A DNA stretch of 64,000 bases from Heterobilharzia americana (GCA_944470555.2 OX104134.1:51017890-51081889), one strand, 5' to 3'; positions 1 through 13,252 are shown, counted from the stretch's first letter. Made by a program: numbers and translations. The notes: generated from the letters alone by a model not told the origin.

Positions 1-529
1 CTCTGAAGACTGGGAAAATCTAAAGCTAGTTTCGATCCACCAGACGATTCATTTGCGAAAAAAGGGGAATAAAAGTACCTTTATTCAAGTTACCGTGAAT
101 AACAGGCGACAAGACAAAAAACCATATCAACAAAAGTGAATTTTTACTGATACTTGTAATTTCCCATTGCTATACAGGGTCGAATTGTTATACCTCTGTT
201 GGCAGATGGGTCCTTTGTGAACTTCACATAGTGTGCTACTGTTTACAACTATTAAACAATTTTTTCCTTCCGACGAAATCATTCTCTTAGCTGTACGTTT
301 GTGAATAAATAATAAAAAGAACAGAACATTCTAGAGTAATTCCTGGTCAAAGGTCAGCATAAAGTGCATCGCAAAGGACAGTTAGATAGGGGGGAGATAA
401 ACAAAATGAATACAAAATAAAAATGGTTACATCTACAGACAGATAGATGGCATGGCGTGAGAAATCCTGATGAAAAATGGATACCCACTGAAATTTGTAG
501 ATTAGAGTTTAAACCTGAAAAACGCCACA
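1..529. other. unassigned AT-rich stretch
   Basis: No coding frame, tRNA box or recognisable repeat was seen here. It would lie in a downstream intron of the minus-strand DOMON gene if that gene continues leftward, which is inference. Confidence 0.3.
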
Positions 530-1072
530 GTACGCGTGGATACTGCTCCGGAAAAGATTTCACTACTGAACCTAGAATTCAAAGGAGATAATGCGGCAGA
601 TGTACTTAGAAAGAGGCCATCAAGATCCACAAACAGAACCTTCTTTGCCGCCAATCTTAGAACCGAATTCTCCTGTCAGACGCTCATCTGTCAGCACGCA
701 AAGGATAAGCTGGACCAATGGGCTACATCAATGTGTGTATATCCGTTTACTTGCTCCTTTGGAGTCGAGTAAATCGGGCACACCATGCACCAGCTTATGC
801 AACACACCGGCAAACACTGTCCAACTTGGCTGACAAGGGGAGAACAGAAATGCATCCTTAACTATGTAACAGAACACTTAGTAAACTCAGTACATTTGCC
901 TCCTTTTGATAAGCCCTTTAAAATCCTGTAGAAAGTGAGACCAAGTCACTCAAAAGGAGCGAGACTAAGACATCTGGGCATAGCCGAAGCCTTAGTGATT
1001 CAAAAATTGAAACCCTTATTATGCATTCAACAGAAGTACGTAAAACCTTTTTCTTTGTCATGGTCATCGTAG
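530..1072 (+). pseudogene. Penelope-like element, 3' end (reverse-transcriptase tail and GIY-YIG-type endonuclease)
   Basis: A single plus-strand frame runs from about 536 to a TAG at 1070-1072 with only two internal stops, TAA at 770-772 and TAG at 929-931. Read through those stops, it resembles the end of schistosome Penelope-like polyproteins. First comes a segment with LEFKGDNAADVLRKR. Then a Cys-V-Tyr-x3-Cys motif (CVYPFTC) leads into IGHT, which fits the YIG box of a GIY-YIG nuclease. Then come CPTWLTRG and a terminal basic stretch ending PFSLSWSS. The first stop falls on the residue where these nucleases have the conserved tyrosine. In the family this enzyme nicks target DNA for retrotransposition; this copy lacks most of its reverse transcriptase and is presumably dead. 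The family call rests on motif recall, not alignment. Confidence 0.6.
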
Positions 1073-1821
1073 GTTATCGAACACTCTAAATAACCAACAT
1101 GTGACGTGACTATCTTTTTTATTTTGTAATCATTTCGTTTATTTCCCTATTATGCAACTCTCCTTTGTAATGCAATTTATATTGACGTATGACCAGGAAC
1201 TACTCTGTTCACGGCTGTATGGTTAAGAGAATGATTTCATCGAAAAGAAAAATGTTTCTTCTCTGCATTCATGTGTTTTCCTGTGTTTAAATGAGATTGT
1301 TTCGATATCAAACAAATATTATCAATTTATCCAACTTTAGTTAGTTACGTTTTGTGTTGATTTTTCCATTCGTGCTTATATTAGATCTGAGTAAATGGGT
1401 TCGTGCTGTGATTGTAGTAGTGTTGGCATAAGAGTTTTGTTTACCCAAATAATAATTCGTCAATAAGTTGTGTCTTAGATATAATGTAATGTGCTCAATT
1501 TGTAAACCTGGTAGGTATTTATGATTTTCTCCTGAAGAAATTCCGGTAGAACAAAGTAGTCTATCGCAACGGTACTCAAGTGAGTTAAAATCAGCGTGAG
1601 ATCGATTCGCAAAAGAAAGTCATTTAGCCTTAGCTGAATATAAATGACATAGAGACTGAGAATGGAAAGTTTTATTTAAATGCATATATCTTAGTGTTTA
1701 TACGCCTTTATATATCCACGTCAAAATAAGAAGGGTAACCCCTAAATCTTCTCGTACCTAGAATTAGCTGAGTTTGAATAACATCTTAATATAGTGAGCA
1801 ACATTGATCTTGGTAACTAGC
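1073..1821. other. unassigned AT-rich non-coding stretch
   Basis: No frame of useful length and no repeat match within the window. The next exon of the DOMON gene was looked for on the minus strand here and not found. Confidence 0.3.
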
Positions 1822-1945
1822 AGAGGAATCCAGGAGGTGCATTTCGCCCTGTTTGGGACTCGTCAGCTGGGTGCATCTGCACCCCAATGAGTGACCCTTC
1901 GCATTAAACGCCAGAGCGTTAGCCACTAAGCCACTGGGGGTACTT
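1822..1945 (-). mobile_element. tRNA-derived SINE with hammerhead motif (Sm-alpha-like), copy 1
   Basis: Read on the minus strand, a tRNA-like head (GTGGCTTAGTGGCTAACGC, A-box-like) at about 1945-1905 is followed by a hammerhead-ribozyme-like segment. This order matches the schistosome Sm-alpha retroposon, whose transcripts come from a pol III promoter and self-cleave in the known S. mansoni case. The B-box is degraded. The copy lies left of the last visible DOMON exon, in the same orientation as that gene. Confidence 0.7.
1824..1878 (-). ncRNA. hammerhead ribozyme-like motif in SINE copy 1
   Basis: On the minus strand CCAG is followed by CTGACGAG, then a stem GTCC/GGGC closing a CAAACA loop, then GAAA, then a short element ending CTC before CTGG. 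This fits the hammerhead layout: CUGANGA and GAAA core boxes, stem I from CCAG with CTGG, stem II of four pairs with one G-U, and an NUH-type CUC cleavage triplet. Stem III is short and imperfect, so activity is uncertain. Confidence 0.6.
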
Positions 1946-2699
1946 GTAACGAGAAATTACAACTATCATTACAATAGTTAACAACAGTTTGATGTTGAAC
2001 TATTACACGTGCCTGACAAGAAGCTGATTCTAATAATAGGATCAGTATTTTTAACACTGATTAACAGTGCTAATTCCTATCGCAGACGAAATTCTCCTAT
2101 CATTGACTAATACGGTTACAGATGTTATACATATGTGACCTATTCTTGTTGTGTGAACAACCTTAAAAGATACTTTAAAATGAAATGTGCTATTTACTTA
2201 CCTAATATTGAAAAAAGTGAATTATCGTACAACATTTAAACGTCAAAAGCACGTAGAGATGAATGTTCCAGGAAGTTGTGTATGTGACTCTTTATAAACG
2301 ACAATATTTAGTTGAATAAAACATTGGATGAATTGCTTCGCTTACAACTTGATAAATATTGACCCATTGAATTCGAATGATAACTGGCCTCCACAGTCCA
2401 ACCGAATGAACATCAGAATTAAGAACAGCTGCCCAAGCTGATCGAGTGAATACACAATTCCTTTTTTTATGATGAATAAGTTTACACATACATACAGAAG
2501 TTATGACCTATATAGCGTAACTATGAACTATCTTCCACTAGATAGGGAATAGTCAAAAATTATAAAAATGTCAGCCGCGAGACACAATGAGTGAATGATT
2601 GTATTTCTCTCTTAGCATAAAAACTATCATAAAATTATAGAAACTTGGTATATTTTAAAAATTAGAAAAGATAAAGAGACAATAAGTGTTCTAACTCAC
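1946..2699. other. intronic or unassigned stretch left of DOMON exon 3
   Basis: A splice donor GTGAGT begins at 2699 on the minus strand, so at least the right end is intron 3. A 65-codon minus frame at 2292-2489 is the only long frame and shows no recognisable domain. Confidence 0.35.
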
Positions 2700-2941
2700 G
2701 AAGTGATTACAACTGAACGTTGAGAAATCGATTCTCCGCCGGCAAACGGACGACCAAATCCATCTTTTTTACGCTCATCACCTCGGGTAACAATCAAATG
2801 ATAGGCATTGGGTGATGTTAAATCCATAAGTTGATGAACTGTGTCCAATGGTCGTACACGTCGTCTAAAACGACACTGTAATGTACCATCCATTGCATTG
2901 AATACACCCCCCAAATCCTCACCTTCTGTTATTAACAGCTC
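2700..2941 (-). CDS. DOMON-domain protein (FRRS1-like), exon 3
   Basis: The exon begins after a CATAG acceptor at 2942 and ends before a GTGAGT donor at 2699. It holds 80 codons plus two bases. It continues in phase 0 from exon 2 as residues 128-207: ELLITEGEDLGGVF, a Cys-containing strand (LQCRFRRRVRPLD), then SPNAYHLIVTRGD and a Gly-rich stretch ending QRSVVIT. The arrangement of a strand with Cys-x-Phe/Arg, an 'xYHLIVTRG' strand and a final 'V-I-T' matches the second half of the DOMON beta-sandwich in ferric-chelate reductase 1 proteins. There the domain sits outside the membrane before a cytochrome b561 module. The next exon must start in phase 2 and was not found in the window. Confidence 0.8.
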
Positions 2942-3506
2942 CTATGGTAGTCAACGATGAAAATAATTAGTTTGAAGTGATGTATTAATATGAGGTAAAA
3001 TACACTCATCTTACAGTATTGAATGCAAGATCACCTCTCTAAGCTATACATTTCTAATACCTCAAGTATTCAAGTTTTGTTAAAACAGGAAGTGGAACAT
3101 ATAAGGCTTTGAAAAGGTCATCACCCATCCAGTCGGTATACCAACGTCTATAAATAATCAAATTTTACTGGCTTACGAACAAAACTCTCATTCAGCCTTA
3201 TATGGTTCTCGTATGAATGAAAGTTACCGTGATATTGAAATCAGGTTACGGGTTGGGGTCCAACAGTTCAGTCGGTATAATACCTGGCCAGTTGTCACAT
3301 AGGAGGCCATCAAGGTATTTTATTAACTTCGATTGTCATCGACGAATAACGACACTGGTTTACCAAACAAGACTAGATCACAAAGTAACATCATCAATAA
3401 TTGTTTTTCTTATTATATATTTAAAGGTAGAGGTAGAGAATGAATCAAATCACTTCTTTCTATGAAATAGATTCTTCATGTTGTAGTTAGTTACGTCCAC
3501 CTGCTG

Positions 3507-3580
3507 ACCTCGTAGCTCAGTTGGTAGGGCATCGGACCGGGAACTCCGTGGTTGCCGGTTCGAGTCCAGCTGCGGTCCAA
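3507..3580 (+). repeat. tRNA-like sequence (tRNA pseudogene or SINE head)
   Basis: It contains a good A-box (TAGCTCAGTTGG), a pairing D arm (GCTC/GGGC), and a perfect B-box (GGTTCGAGTCC). The acceptor stem (GACCTCG against GCGGTCC) pairs poorly, and the anticodon arm has only four pairs closing an eight-base loop, so no anticodon can be assigned. This looks like a tRNA-derived pseudogene or retroposon head rather than a working tRNA. Confidence 0.6.
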
Positions 3581-4781
3581 ATTTTCATCTCACCTTCACT
3601 CATCACCCAGTATCAATACTAGCCTTCCAAACCACGGGTATCTCAGATAGTCAAAATGATAATTTAAACTAAGACGAGGTAGCTGGTCTGATGCTTCAAG
3701 GTTTCCAGTGGTTCTCCAGTTGATTTCAGTCAATGATAAAGACTTGGTCAGAATTCTAAGGGAAAGCCATAACCTCCAAGACCAACTAAGTTGAGAGTGA
3801 GGACAATTAGTCTCTGATGAAACTGGATGATGGCCGCGTTATATCGAGAACTGACAGTAGCTGGAAATTTTGACCTATTAAACTACAGTTTAGCGGCTGA
3901 ATGATAAGATGCTCATTATCAAAATTGGCAGGTATTGACTACTGAGAAGTCATAATCAATGACAATAGCTGTCTAGTATTTTCAGGCTTTCAATATTTCT
4001 CCAACTGGTATCAATCAGTGATCAAGACTTTTTTGAATTTAAATTAAGCGAAAAAAGCATTTTAAGAATACACTTTTGAATCATGTTGAATAGCAGAAGC
4101 AATGGCCTTCTCGAGAATCTTTTAATCAAAGTCACAGTTCAACAGTGGCGGTTTGAATGTCATGTCACCGATCACATTTTTGTGAAGACATGGAAAAATT
4201 TACTAAAACTAAGATGGCTACTTAGATATAATTTAGCGGTTAGACCATAAAATTTGGGCATAGTCAGAAGATGCTACACACCCAAGAAATATTCTCCATC
4301 CTATAGCACGAGACTAACATGGAGACTAAACTTTGAAAACAAAAAACAACTTACATTTTTTCTAAGGAATAGATTGTAGAAGCTGATGATCGGTAAATCA
4401 ACAGAATAGTTAATATTTTTACCAAAGAATTTCACCCCCAGTTAGGAATTATACCTGTTTAAACCCATATGCAGTACGGATGATGTCAACAGTAGATGTA
4501 GAAGATAGTACAAGTATGTAGAAAATGAATTTATACAATATAGGCAAGATTTGTATTTTCTGTATGGCTTGTTCATGTGTGTTGCACCGCAGTAAACGCT
4601 ACAAAACCACCTGATGGCAGTGTGAGTTACGATAATCAGCTTTTGTCAATAAAAGTACTAAATGGAAAAATATAATTTAATAATATCCAACTACTTATTC
4701 AGAGAAAAAATTTGGTGTTAATATGTTATATGATTTGTCACTCACAGCTTGGTAATAAATTATAACTGATTAATTGTAGGG

Positions 4782-4964
4782 ATGAATTTCTCTAACTTAC
4801 GAAGACAGATTTTATGGTATCGACCAGTTCAAAGAAAATTTTTTCAACAGGTTATACCATATAGAAAGGTAATAAATGCTGTGAGGCACTGGAGAACTGT
4901 TTCGAGAGAAGCAGATTTTCGATCTGATGCAAGATTGAACTTGAAATCTTTAGGCTATTCCTAA
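4782..4964 (+). other. exon-like 60-codon frame, no known family
   Basis: A plus-strand frame opens with ATG three bases after a good acceptor (TTAATTGTAG) and ends with TAA at 4962-4964. An AATAAA lies about 120 bases downstream (near 5088). The product is very basic and rich in Arg, Gln and aromatics (RRQILWYRPVQRKFFQQV, then HWRTVSREADFR, ending LKSLGYS). It lies in intron 2 of the DOMON gene on the opposite strand. It could be the last exon of a nested gene, a retroposed fragment or chance. I do not recognise the protein. Confidence 0.25.
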
Positions 4965-5971
4965 CACTTACCACTTGCACTGAGAGAAGCCAACTGTTTA
5001 GTTTTAAAGTGTTGGTTTGTCATGAAATCTGTAATGATGGAGGTTGATCTTGTAAGAGATCGCTAGTGTATCCTAAATAGTTTCGAAATAAACCCAAGCA
5101 ACTTCCTAGTACTACATATTTCTAAGCAAGTTTTCGTCTCATATCATTTTGTGGCATTACATGGCATAGGTGAACGTCTAGAATTTCAATTAGTTCACTC
5201 TGCACTTCTATAAAACTTATCCAGAGATTATTTCTATACAGCTGCTTTGTAAGTTAAATAAGTACAAGTCTACGGTAAGAATAATGCTCCTGACCTGAAG
5301 AAATTTAGCCTATTTTATCCCTATGGAACTCGCATCAACTGCTCGCAGTCACAAATAAACTTAGTATCGAAATATATGACAAAGGCTGCTACATATCCAG
5401 ATCAAATAATCAAAGGAAAAATGATGGTTTCAAGGGTGGACGACATCGTTTAGTTCTGCGGTTGATACAGGTTAATAAACTTGTTTATTCAACCTTTATT
5501 CACCTAATTCTTTGACTTACAGTAGTTCGATCAATCTATTTACTTGATACACTTAGGTCATGGTCATCGACGCCAGTAATTCTGTTTGTCTGTAGGGAAA
5601 TAAACTTATGAAGGATGCTTGAAATATGAGTAATTTAATTTGCAGCTGTTAATTGTGTTATATCTACTGTAACTATACTTCCACCAATGAAGAATTTCGT
5701 GGTATGTGAACACAGGTGAAGCACTTTACTACTGTAGTTGATTGACTGGTTATGAAAAGCAACAGATCCCCTCTTATCTAATCTTGAGTGCTGACCGAAT
5801 TCTATCAATCATTTTTCAATGTGGTCACTAACCTAGCAGGCTCACCATCACGATGTACTTTGATGAGTGTTAGTTAGCTGGGGGCGATTGATAGGAAGCC
5901 GACGTTACGTACTTGTCACCACATTTCATACATTTTATAAAATAAGGCGAACTGGTTGTAGTCTGTTTCGC

Positions 5972-6085
5972 AGTAAGTAGTGGGATCCAGGAGGCGTGCT
6001 TCGTCCTTATTGGGATTCATCGGCTGGATGTATTTGCAACCCACTGAGTGGTGTTGTACCCATTGAGATTCGAATTATCTACCTT
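5972..6085 (-). mobile_element. tRNA-derived SINE with degenerate hammerhead, copy 2
   Basis: On the minus strand a B-box-like ATTCGAATCTCAATGGG is followed by CATCCAG, CCGATGAA, a CCCAATAAGG stem-loop, GAAG and CTGGATC. Stem I is well preserved (ATCCAG with CTGGAT), but both catalytic boxes are changed (CUGAUGA to CCGAUGA, GAAA to GAAG), so cleavage is unlikely. It lies in intron 2, in the sense orientation of the DOMON gene. Confidence 0.65.
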
Positions 6086-8320
6086 CATTAAATAACCCTG
6101 TTTGGTTGAAATCGGTGTAGGGAAATAAAGGTGATGAAAATCACGTGTTAAGCTGTTAAACACGTTTGGAAAAAGAATTTTATTATGTAACTATCGTGTG
6201 TGTATGTGTGTATAAAAATATAAATAGATGCAGAAGTCCATTCATCTTGGATAAAAAGTGTAGGCAAATGCTTTTTCCTAATTGATAAGTCAACGAAGAA
6301 AGTGCTGTGAATGAACAAGATTTCAAAGATGATAGATCTGAAATAGAGATCAATTCTAATATGAGAGGATTAGATTTCACCTTTCTTGAAGATTCTCATT
6401 AAAATAACCTATGAGGATTTATTTTTATTGGATAGTTTGTAGTGAATCGACTAATTTTAAGATAGCCTTCAATTTGAGTGATATAAACGCAATTTGTAAA
6501 TGTTTTCAAATTTCTCATTGTGGTTCATTCAAGTCAGTTAGTTAGATTCAGTTGATTTGAACAATTCGGTTTTGTGAGCTGAATTTATCGCAGTACAGCG
6601 CTGAAGATCTCGGCCTCAAACGAGCTGAAAGATAGTCCGGTATTTAAATTTCTCTGATCTGATTGGTGAAATCAACAGAGCACCATGAGTGGTTTAAGTA
6701 GCAGTTTGTTTCGATAAATATAAGAATGTTCCTAGGGCTCTTTGATTTCCATTGGTTTATCAGACGATTACAATCTGTGACGAATACTATTTGTAAGAGT
6801 AACGATGATACTGCAGAAATGATTAAGATCATTTTGAAAATGAATTGTTTCTACTTTTTCTATATAAAATCTCGTGCAACATTACAAGTATTTAGGTTTC
6901 GGCTACTGAAGAAGCTGACTTTCATAGCTGATCTGTCAGTAAAGCATTCGAGTTTTGTAAATGGGTTATGTTTGAACACTAGTTCACCTGAAATTTAAGG
7001 AGCTCTGGCAAAGCTAATCTTCCCTCCAATATTTGCAACTTATGCCATTCGATGATAGTTACAGAGATGACTAGTGAGAGATACGAGTTGAAGTCTTTTC
7101 GAAGGCTAGATGGAGTACCCCAAATCAGCTGCAAGGTATGGGAATCTAAAAATACTATTTACCTATTGCCAACTCTTAAGTGAACCACGTGATGAAACTG
7201 TCCTAGTTGGTTTACGGTTCAGGTATAGCAAACTGCATCCTATGAAACTAAACTGCATAAAGCTATAACACAGTTATTACAGGCACTTTCATCTTAAATA
7301 GTGGTTCAGTAGAGTGAGCCTATTTCTTGTACTTCCACCAAGCTAGCCAAGTAACTGATATATAGCACCGAAAACTAAGGTAGATGGCTAACAGACCAAT
7401 TGGAGCTCTCAGATTGCCTCAAATAACTAAATTAGGAGTAAAAACAACTATAAAACCCTACTTCAGGTTTCGTTTTATACACACAATCCAAGGTTGATTC
7501 ATATGGTTACACAGCCTGGAATGCTCTAGAACATATTCCAGTGTTGTCTACAACTTCTATGAGTGTTCAGTGGAAAATAAGCTAAGAATGTAAATGCACT
7601 ATGTTGGAGAAATTTCTAGAACGTAACCGGTAGTGTAGACTGTATAAACACCTTAGACCAGTCTTTTACGCATTCTATGATATGAAAAGTAGTACCTGTC
7701 AGAAAACAGGTATAACTAATAGTTTACTGAACACTTCAAGCGTTTACTACAATTACACATATTTCATTCATTATATATTCACGGCATTTCTATGGTGACT
7801 ACATAAAGATTAACGTGCATAAGAAAAAATTCGCAAAATGTCATTCACTTGAGAAATGTAAACTGCTTGAAGGCTGAAGAAACTCAGTAAGTAAACGAAA
7901 TACTTGTCAAGTGTTCCCAGCTCTACAACTAACATCAATTCTCATAGGGAAACTGTTTTAACATGAAGGTAAAGTCACCAGTCGAAAGGCTAACCATCAT
8001 TTGATATCACGATGAGTTAAATTTAATCACACATGTTTGATGATACCATTGATTGTTCCGTTTCATATTTTTTTTGCAGTAGTTTCATCTTCTTTGAGTT
8101 TTCACTACTTCACTAGAAAACAATATAAGTTCAGACTTCAGAACCATCCCACCTTATTTCCATTGGCTACAGTTACGCTCATTGTAACTCGGTATATTCT
8201 TCTCTGAGGATCGCTGAATTATTTTAATGTTTTTAATAGTGATTTGTTAACTGGCCGCCTGTAGACATTACAAATCATGCCTTTTAGTTACTCGACCTTC
8301 TTCGTCTACAAGATGGTGCA

Positions 8321-8612
<292 letters not shown>

Positions 8613-10558
8613 CAGTTCGTAATATAACGCAACTATCTACCAAAATCTTCAGTTGGTGTTCGCTTCACGTAAATATATACTTCTGGAGAGTCAACAGATA
8701 TGCACGCCTGTCGCCCGATATAATCATCAATAAGACAGTCAATAGATTGTGTCGGATATGTTTTGGTTGCTTTTGAAGTATGACTCAACCAAAGAATCAT
8801 TAGTTGAGTGAAGTTTCTGACACGTTTTAAAATCAGAACATGGTGGCAGTACACCTTCGAAGAAGAGATAAGGCATTTTTGCATGTCATATCTGTTGTGC
8901 AAGGACAGTTAATACTATCTGGCTGACGAAACATGAGTAAGTATAACAGGGCTCGTACGTGTGACTCATTGGTTGGAAAGTCGACTGACTAAGTAGATCA
9001 ATGAGTCATATTTTCGCCTCCAAAGGATTACACCCACCTAAAGCCTACAAATGAACATAAGTGGGGTGCATCTTTTATGAGCAAAAAGTAAAAAGAAAAT
9101 CATTTTGGCCCAGATAGTGTAAAACAAGAAATACTGCATTCACTCTAACCTTTTCGATCCATAAATGAAAGATAAGTAATTAGTATGAATGAAATATGTC
9201 CCATTCTTTACGCAGCCAAAGAAAATGTAGGTCATCAGATATAAATCTATATAACATACATATATTCACTATGTACTTATTTATAAACGTTTATAAGTGC
9301 TGTGCCATTTACTTGACCGAAGAAAGATACACACATACATATGCACACCTTTTGCATTGAAAAAGACAGTCTCCTTTCGGTGCCAACACAGTATAACGCA
9401 GTATTTAATAAATGAAATAACATTTTAGTGCACTGACTGATACACTGACAGGAAAATATTAAACAAAAACTATTTTGAACAAAATGAATTATGCTTTAAC
9501 TTCAGTTATCACCAAAATCATTTTGAACTAAGGTACTGATAAATTTGCATAAACTGAAGTAAAAATAACTGCCTTGTTCAATCCTCGGGTATCAGTCAAT
9601 GCTACATTGCCTAGCTTCGAGTATCTGTAACGTCACGACGAAGCTGTGCATGTCAACATCACAGTGTACTCCATTCAAGTAGTATCACCCACTACAACAT
9701 TAAGGGACGTAGATAGGTTCGAGTCCCTGTATTCTACTTTGTGGCTTGGAGTTACTGTTTATTGATGAGTTCGAACAACCGTGAAGCAGGCAGTCCTATC
9801 GATCACATCTCATCCAACATCAAATTATTTATTCACACACTAAAGAAATTCATCTATCGTCAGTTTAACAATGAACAGCCAAAAGGCTTTAAAAATCATT
9901 TCAACTACTGTTCTGTAACTCTCTCTGAACGGAAAAATAGACTGAAATTTATAAATATCATTGGTTGAATCAAGGGGTGGTCAAGATTCACAACGAATAT
10001 ATCCTTCATAACCTACTGAAACTAGGTTGAATCTCAGTAGTATGATAATTTCAGTGCAGCCGAAAAATGCCATCTGCTACAATCAGTTTCACCCGCTGAA
10101 AGTGTGACGGGCTTTATTCAAAGCTTCGAACTTTATTTCCTCATCAATCATCATTGTCCGTTTCAAAGAAGTGTAATGGAAATAAAAACTATTGTTTCTA
10201 TATTGTCTCATTCTTATGTGAAAGTGATTTTCAAATATTTTTGGCATTATACTGAAACAATGTGTACATACTAAATACTCCATCAAAATGTAAGTGAAAG
10301 TGAGGGAATATGATGATTATTCTTTGTGGACAATTTCACTCAGTCACTTCTGAATAAGAATCATAGTTCAATAGTTCTGTGTATTTATTAGCTGAACTGG
10401 TCCGAAAGTGCGAGCTGTAAATCAAATTCGATTTGCACTATAGTAACGTGAAAACTGCCACAAGATGTAACACAATTTCTGTGTACATTTACTATTATGT
10501 TAGACTCAATTGCTTAAATGATCAACAACAAATCATACCATTCAGTTTTGCTTGTGGA

Positions 10559-10625
10559 GCTGTGATTGACTGGGCTCAGGCAGCCAACTTTCCATCAGTA
10601 AGGTACGGGTTCCAACCCCCTCCCC
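10559..10625 (+). repeat. tRNA-like SINE fragment
   Basis: GCTGTGATTGACTGGGCTCAG, a central CAGCCAACTTTCCATCAG and a B-box-like GGGTTCCAACCCC have the spacing of a tRNA-derived head. The fragment resembles that at 13253-13312. No body or tail was delimited. Confidence 0.4.
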
Positions 10626-10768
10626 CATTATTTACCAATGTCCAGGTAGACAGGTACTACTGTTAATCTTTACATAATAGATTTGGCTAACAGCCAAATA
10701 CAAAAACGTACAGAACCATACTCAACGTGGCTTTTGTTTACAATTCATCATGAAACAATGTCAGTTAC

Positions 10769-10882
10769 CTCATCTGGTCCAGCATAGAAAATTGTCCTTC
10801 CAGTTACATCAGTGTATCCAGCTCGTATGTTCACAGAATTAGAAGACGACTGATAGTAACATCCAACAACACCATCATCACC
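10769..10882 (-). CDS. DOMON-domain protein (FRRS1-like), exon 2
   Basis: This exon of exactly 38 codons lies between the acceptor TTTCAAG at 10883 and the donor GTAACT at 10768. It is in phase 0 at both ends and supplies residues 90-127. It begins GDDGVVGCYY, continues SVNIRAGYTDVTGRT and ends FYAGPDE. The start joins exon 1's FSKDQRV to give the 'F-S-x-D-x-x-(M/V)-G-D-D-x-V-x-x-C' signature that marks DOMON domains of FRRS1-type proteins. The pattern is unlikely by chance because both joins preserve frame and family order. Confidence 0.85.
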
Positions 10883-11484
10883 CTTGAAAGAAACAAAATT
10901 GTGTATAACAGTCGCTGGTAAACTTTTGATTTAGATGAAAGATGTAAAACTGTGACTCATCGATTTTAACACTAAAAGAATCACAGGTTAAAAACTCTTT
11001 CATTTAGACAACCATTAGGCATTCTCACTCCTTGGTTCGTAAAACAACGCACAAATTTACGTATAGCCGCTGACTGGCATTACTACTTGCTATGAAAGGC
11101 TGAGTCATGGTTGAATTCAAAGTAGCAGCCCACTTGACAGGATCGGTGAACTGTTGATATCGACTATTCAACATTTTGATGGTGTGTTTTCTGTACTGGA
11201 TGATTTCATCGTAGAGCTTTCATTGTCACTCTAGACAGCATCTTTAGCGCAAACTTCAGAAGTATGTGGCCGCAATTTGAAGAGTATATACAGCCACGGA
11301 GATGGCGTCAGTAGCATACCAGGATTGTCAGCTGCACTTAAACACCCCAATAATTTCAGTGTCAGTATCCAATTTAGATATAACTGACATCCAAGCAGAA
11401 TTCCCATACAGCGGATGTCAGTTTACAGGAGTCGGTTGGCATAAATTTGTGTCTGGAACCTCCGAGTAAGTCATGTTTGTCGAA

Positions 11485-11562
11485 GATTCAAACCGACTCC
11501 ACTGAATATTGAAGTCAGAGACTTTACCACTAAGCTGTTCAGGTCACGAATAACTCCCTGTA
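11485..11562 (-). repeat. tRNA-like SINE fragment
   Basis: The minus strand carries an A-box-like GCTTAGTGGTAAAGTC and, about 35 bases later, a B-box-like GGTTTGAATC. This is the layout of a tRNA-derived retroposon head. No hammerhead follows. Confidence 0.45.
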
Positions 11563-13252
11563 AGACTGTACCAGAATTGATCAGCGGATGTGATAGCCAA
11601 TTTAGCAGTTGGATCCTACAGCTAATCATAGTTTATTGATGGGGCGCTAGTAGTGTGGTCACTACAAAACTAGGTGACGTGAAACTATAACAAATTGCCT
11701 TCTGATACCAGACATAATACCTGACCCATTTGCCTACATACAGCTCTATAATAATAACACTTGTCTACTGGGAGGTGCTCTTCGACAATACACAGCTAAT
11801 ACTCGGAAATGTGAATTGTGTTATAACTATTAATGAATTATGAATTTAGGCCTTATCATTGCTAAGATTTATCAATACAGCATATCCCTGACTTTCTACA
11901 AAATCCTATTCACTAGAAGTGTAAAAGAACTCGTACAGCTGAAGCTGTCTTTACCCACTGAATAACAAAATATTAGAATTCCTTGTAGAAAAAAAATCAT
12001 TCTCATTTAGATCCATTAGATTCAAGTTTAACTAAAAAAACGTCCTCCAACCGCTACGAATGATTCGGATTTCCATAGCAGACAGGCGCTACTTTAATAC
12101 ATGGATTTGAAGATGAATTTCCAGACAGATGCTACTTTTGATTTCGGAATTTATAGCTAAATTCGTAAAATCCAGTCACTGCAAGAAGCTTGTCTCACTT
12201 GAACCGTTGTATATAGTTTGAACAGCTGGTACTTTCAGTTTCAGTCAATTTTAAATGTACAGCAAATTCCCTTGCGGTCTGTCTACTACCATCACGAATC
12301 AACCACTGAAAAAGTAGTCTTTTTAACAAATTCAGAAAGTTTTCCACACAATAGTTCACATGTAAACATTTTAAATATATTACACAATGAAAAAATTCAT
12401 TCAGTTTTTTCAGGGTACATTCCACTGAATTTCGATATTAGATTAGACAATCATTTCAACTAATTACTGGTGAATACTCTTTCTTTTAGCTGTTTAGCAT
12501 ACTAGGGTTAATTTGTAGTGGAATTGAATAAACAACCATTTATTTGATAACCTATAGTTGGTACATTCATAACACCTAAATACTTTATTGATATTTAGGC
12601 GAAAAAAATACGTATATAAGTTATTTTGAACCAAAAGATGGAATATTCCTTTCTTTTTCTATATATAAAAGATGTACTTTTATCAACCTACATACAGTTA
12701 AATCTGTTTTGAAAAAACACTAGTGTTTGTGTGCCCTGCTGCCATAAGCCAGTACACTTGTCAGTCCAAAATTTAGATCAATATCTGATCACGTGACCTT
12801 TCTATGCCTCTATACCTTCAATCTAAAGGTGCACCAAGCTGACACATATGCGTATATACGCATGCATAGTTCCTTAAAGAACAGCTTTTGTAGATAAAAA
12901 TTTCACTTGGAAAGATACACAACTCAAGTGTAGCTAAAAATGAATTTTGTATCCCATTAACCTAGGCTTGTTCACCTCTAATAACAAGAAACATCGAATA
13001 ACAGAAGCACGGTGACGAAGAACCATTCATAGATGTTCTTTAAACGATGACCCCAGCTATTCCGGGAGTTTTCATTCAATCCCACTCTATCTATCGATAG
13101 CGACATTATCTCTTGGTTGAACATCTTGCAAATTCCTTCTATTTCATTTTCACTCTAATATTGAACTTTGGTATGCTAGCTGGTTGGAAAGGAGTGGGTG
13201 CATCGTTATAACATTAATCGTTAAACGTTTACAACCGGTTATATCGGTGGAG

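Noticed and set aside
2292..2489. 65-codon minus frame considered as DOMON exon 4
   Set aside because: No cytochrome b561 features, and no acceptor with the required phase could be supported.
3507..3580. Functional tRNA gene
   Set aside because: Mispaired acceptor stem and an eight-base anticodon loop; kept only as a tRNA-like repeat.
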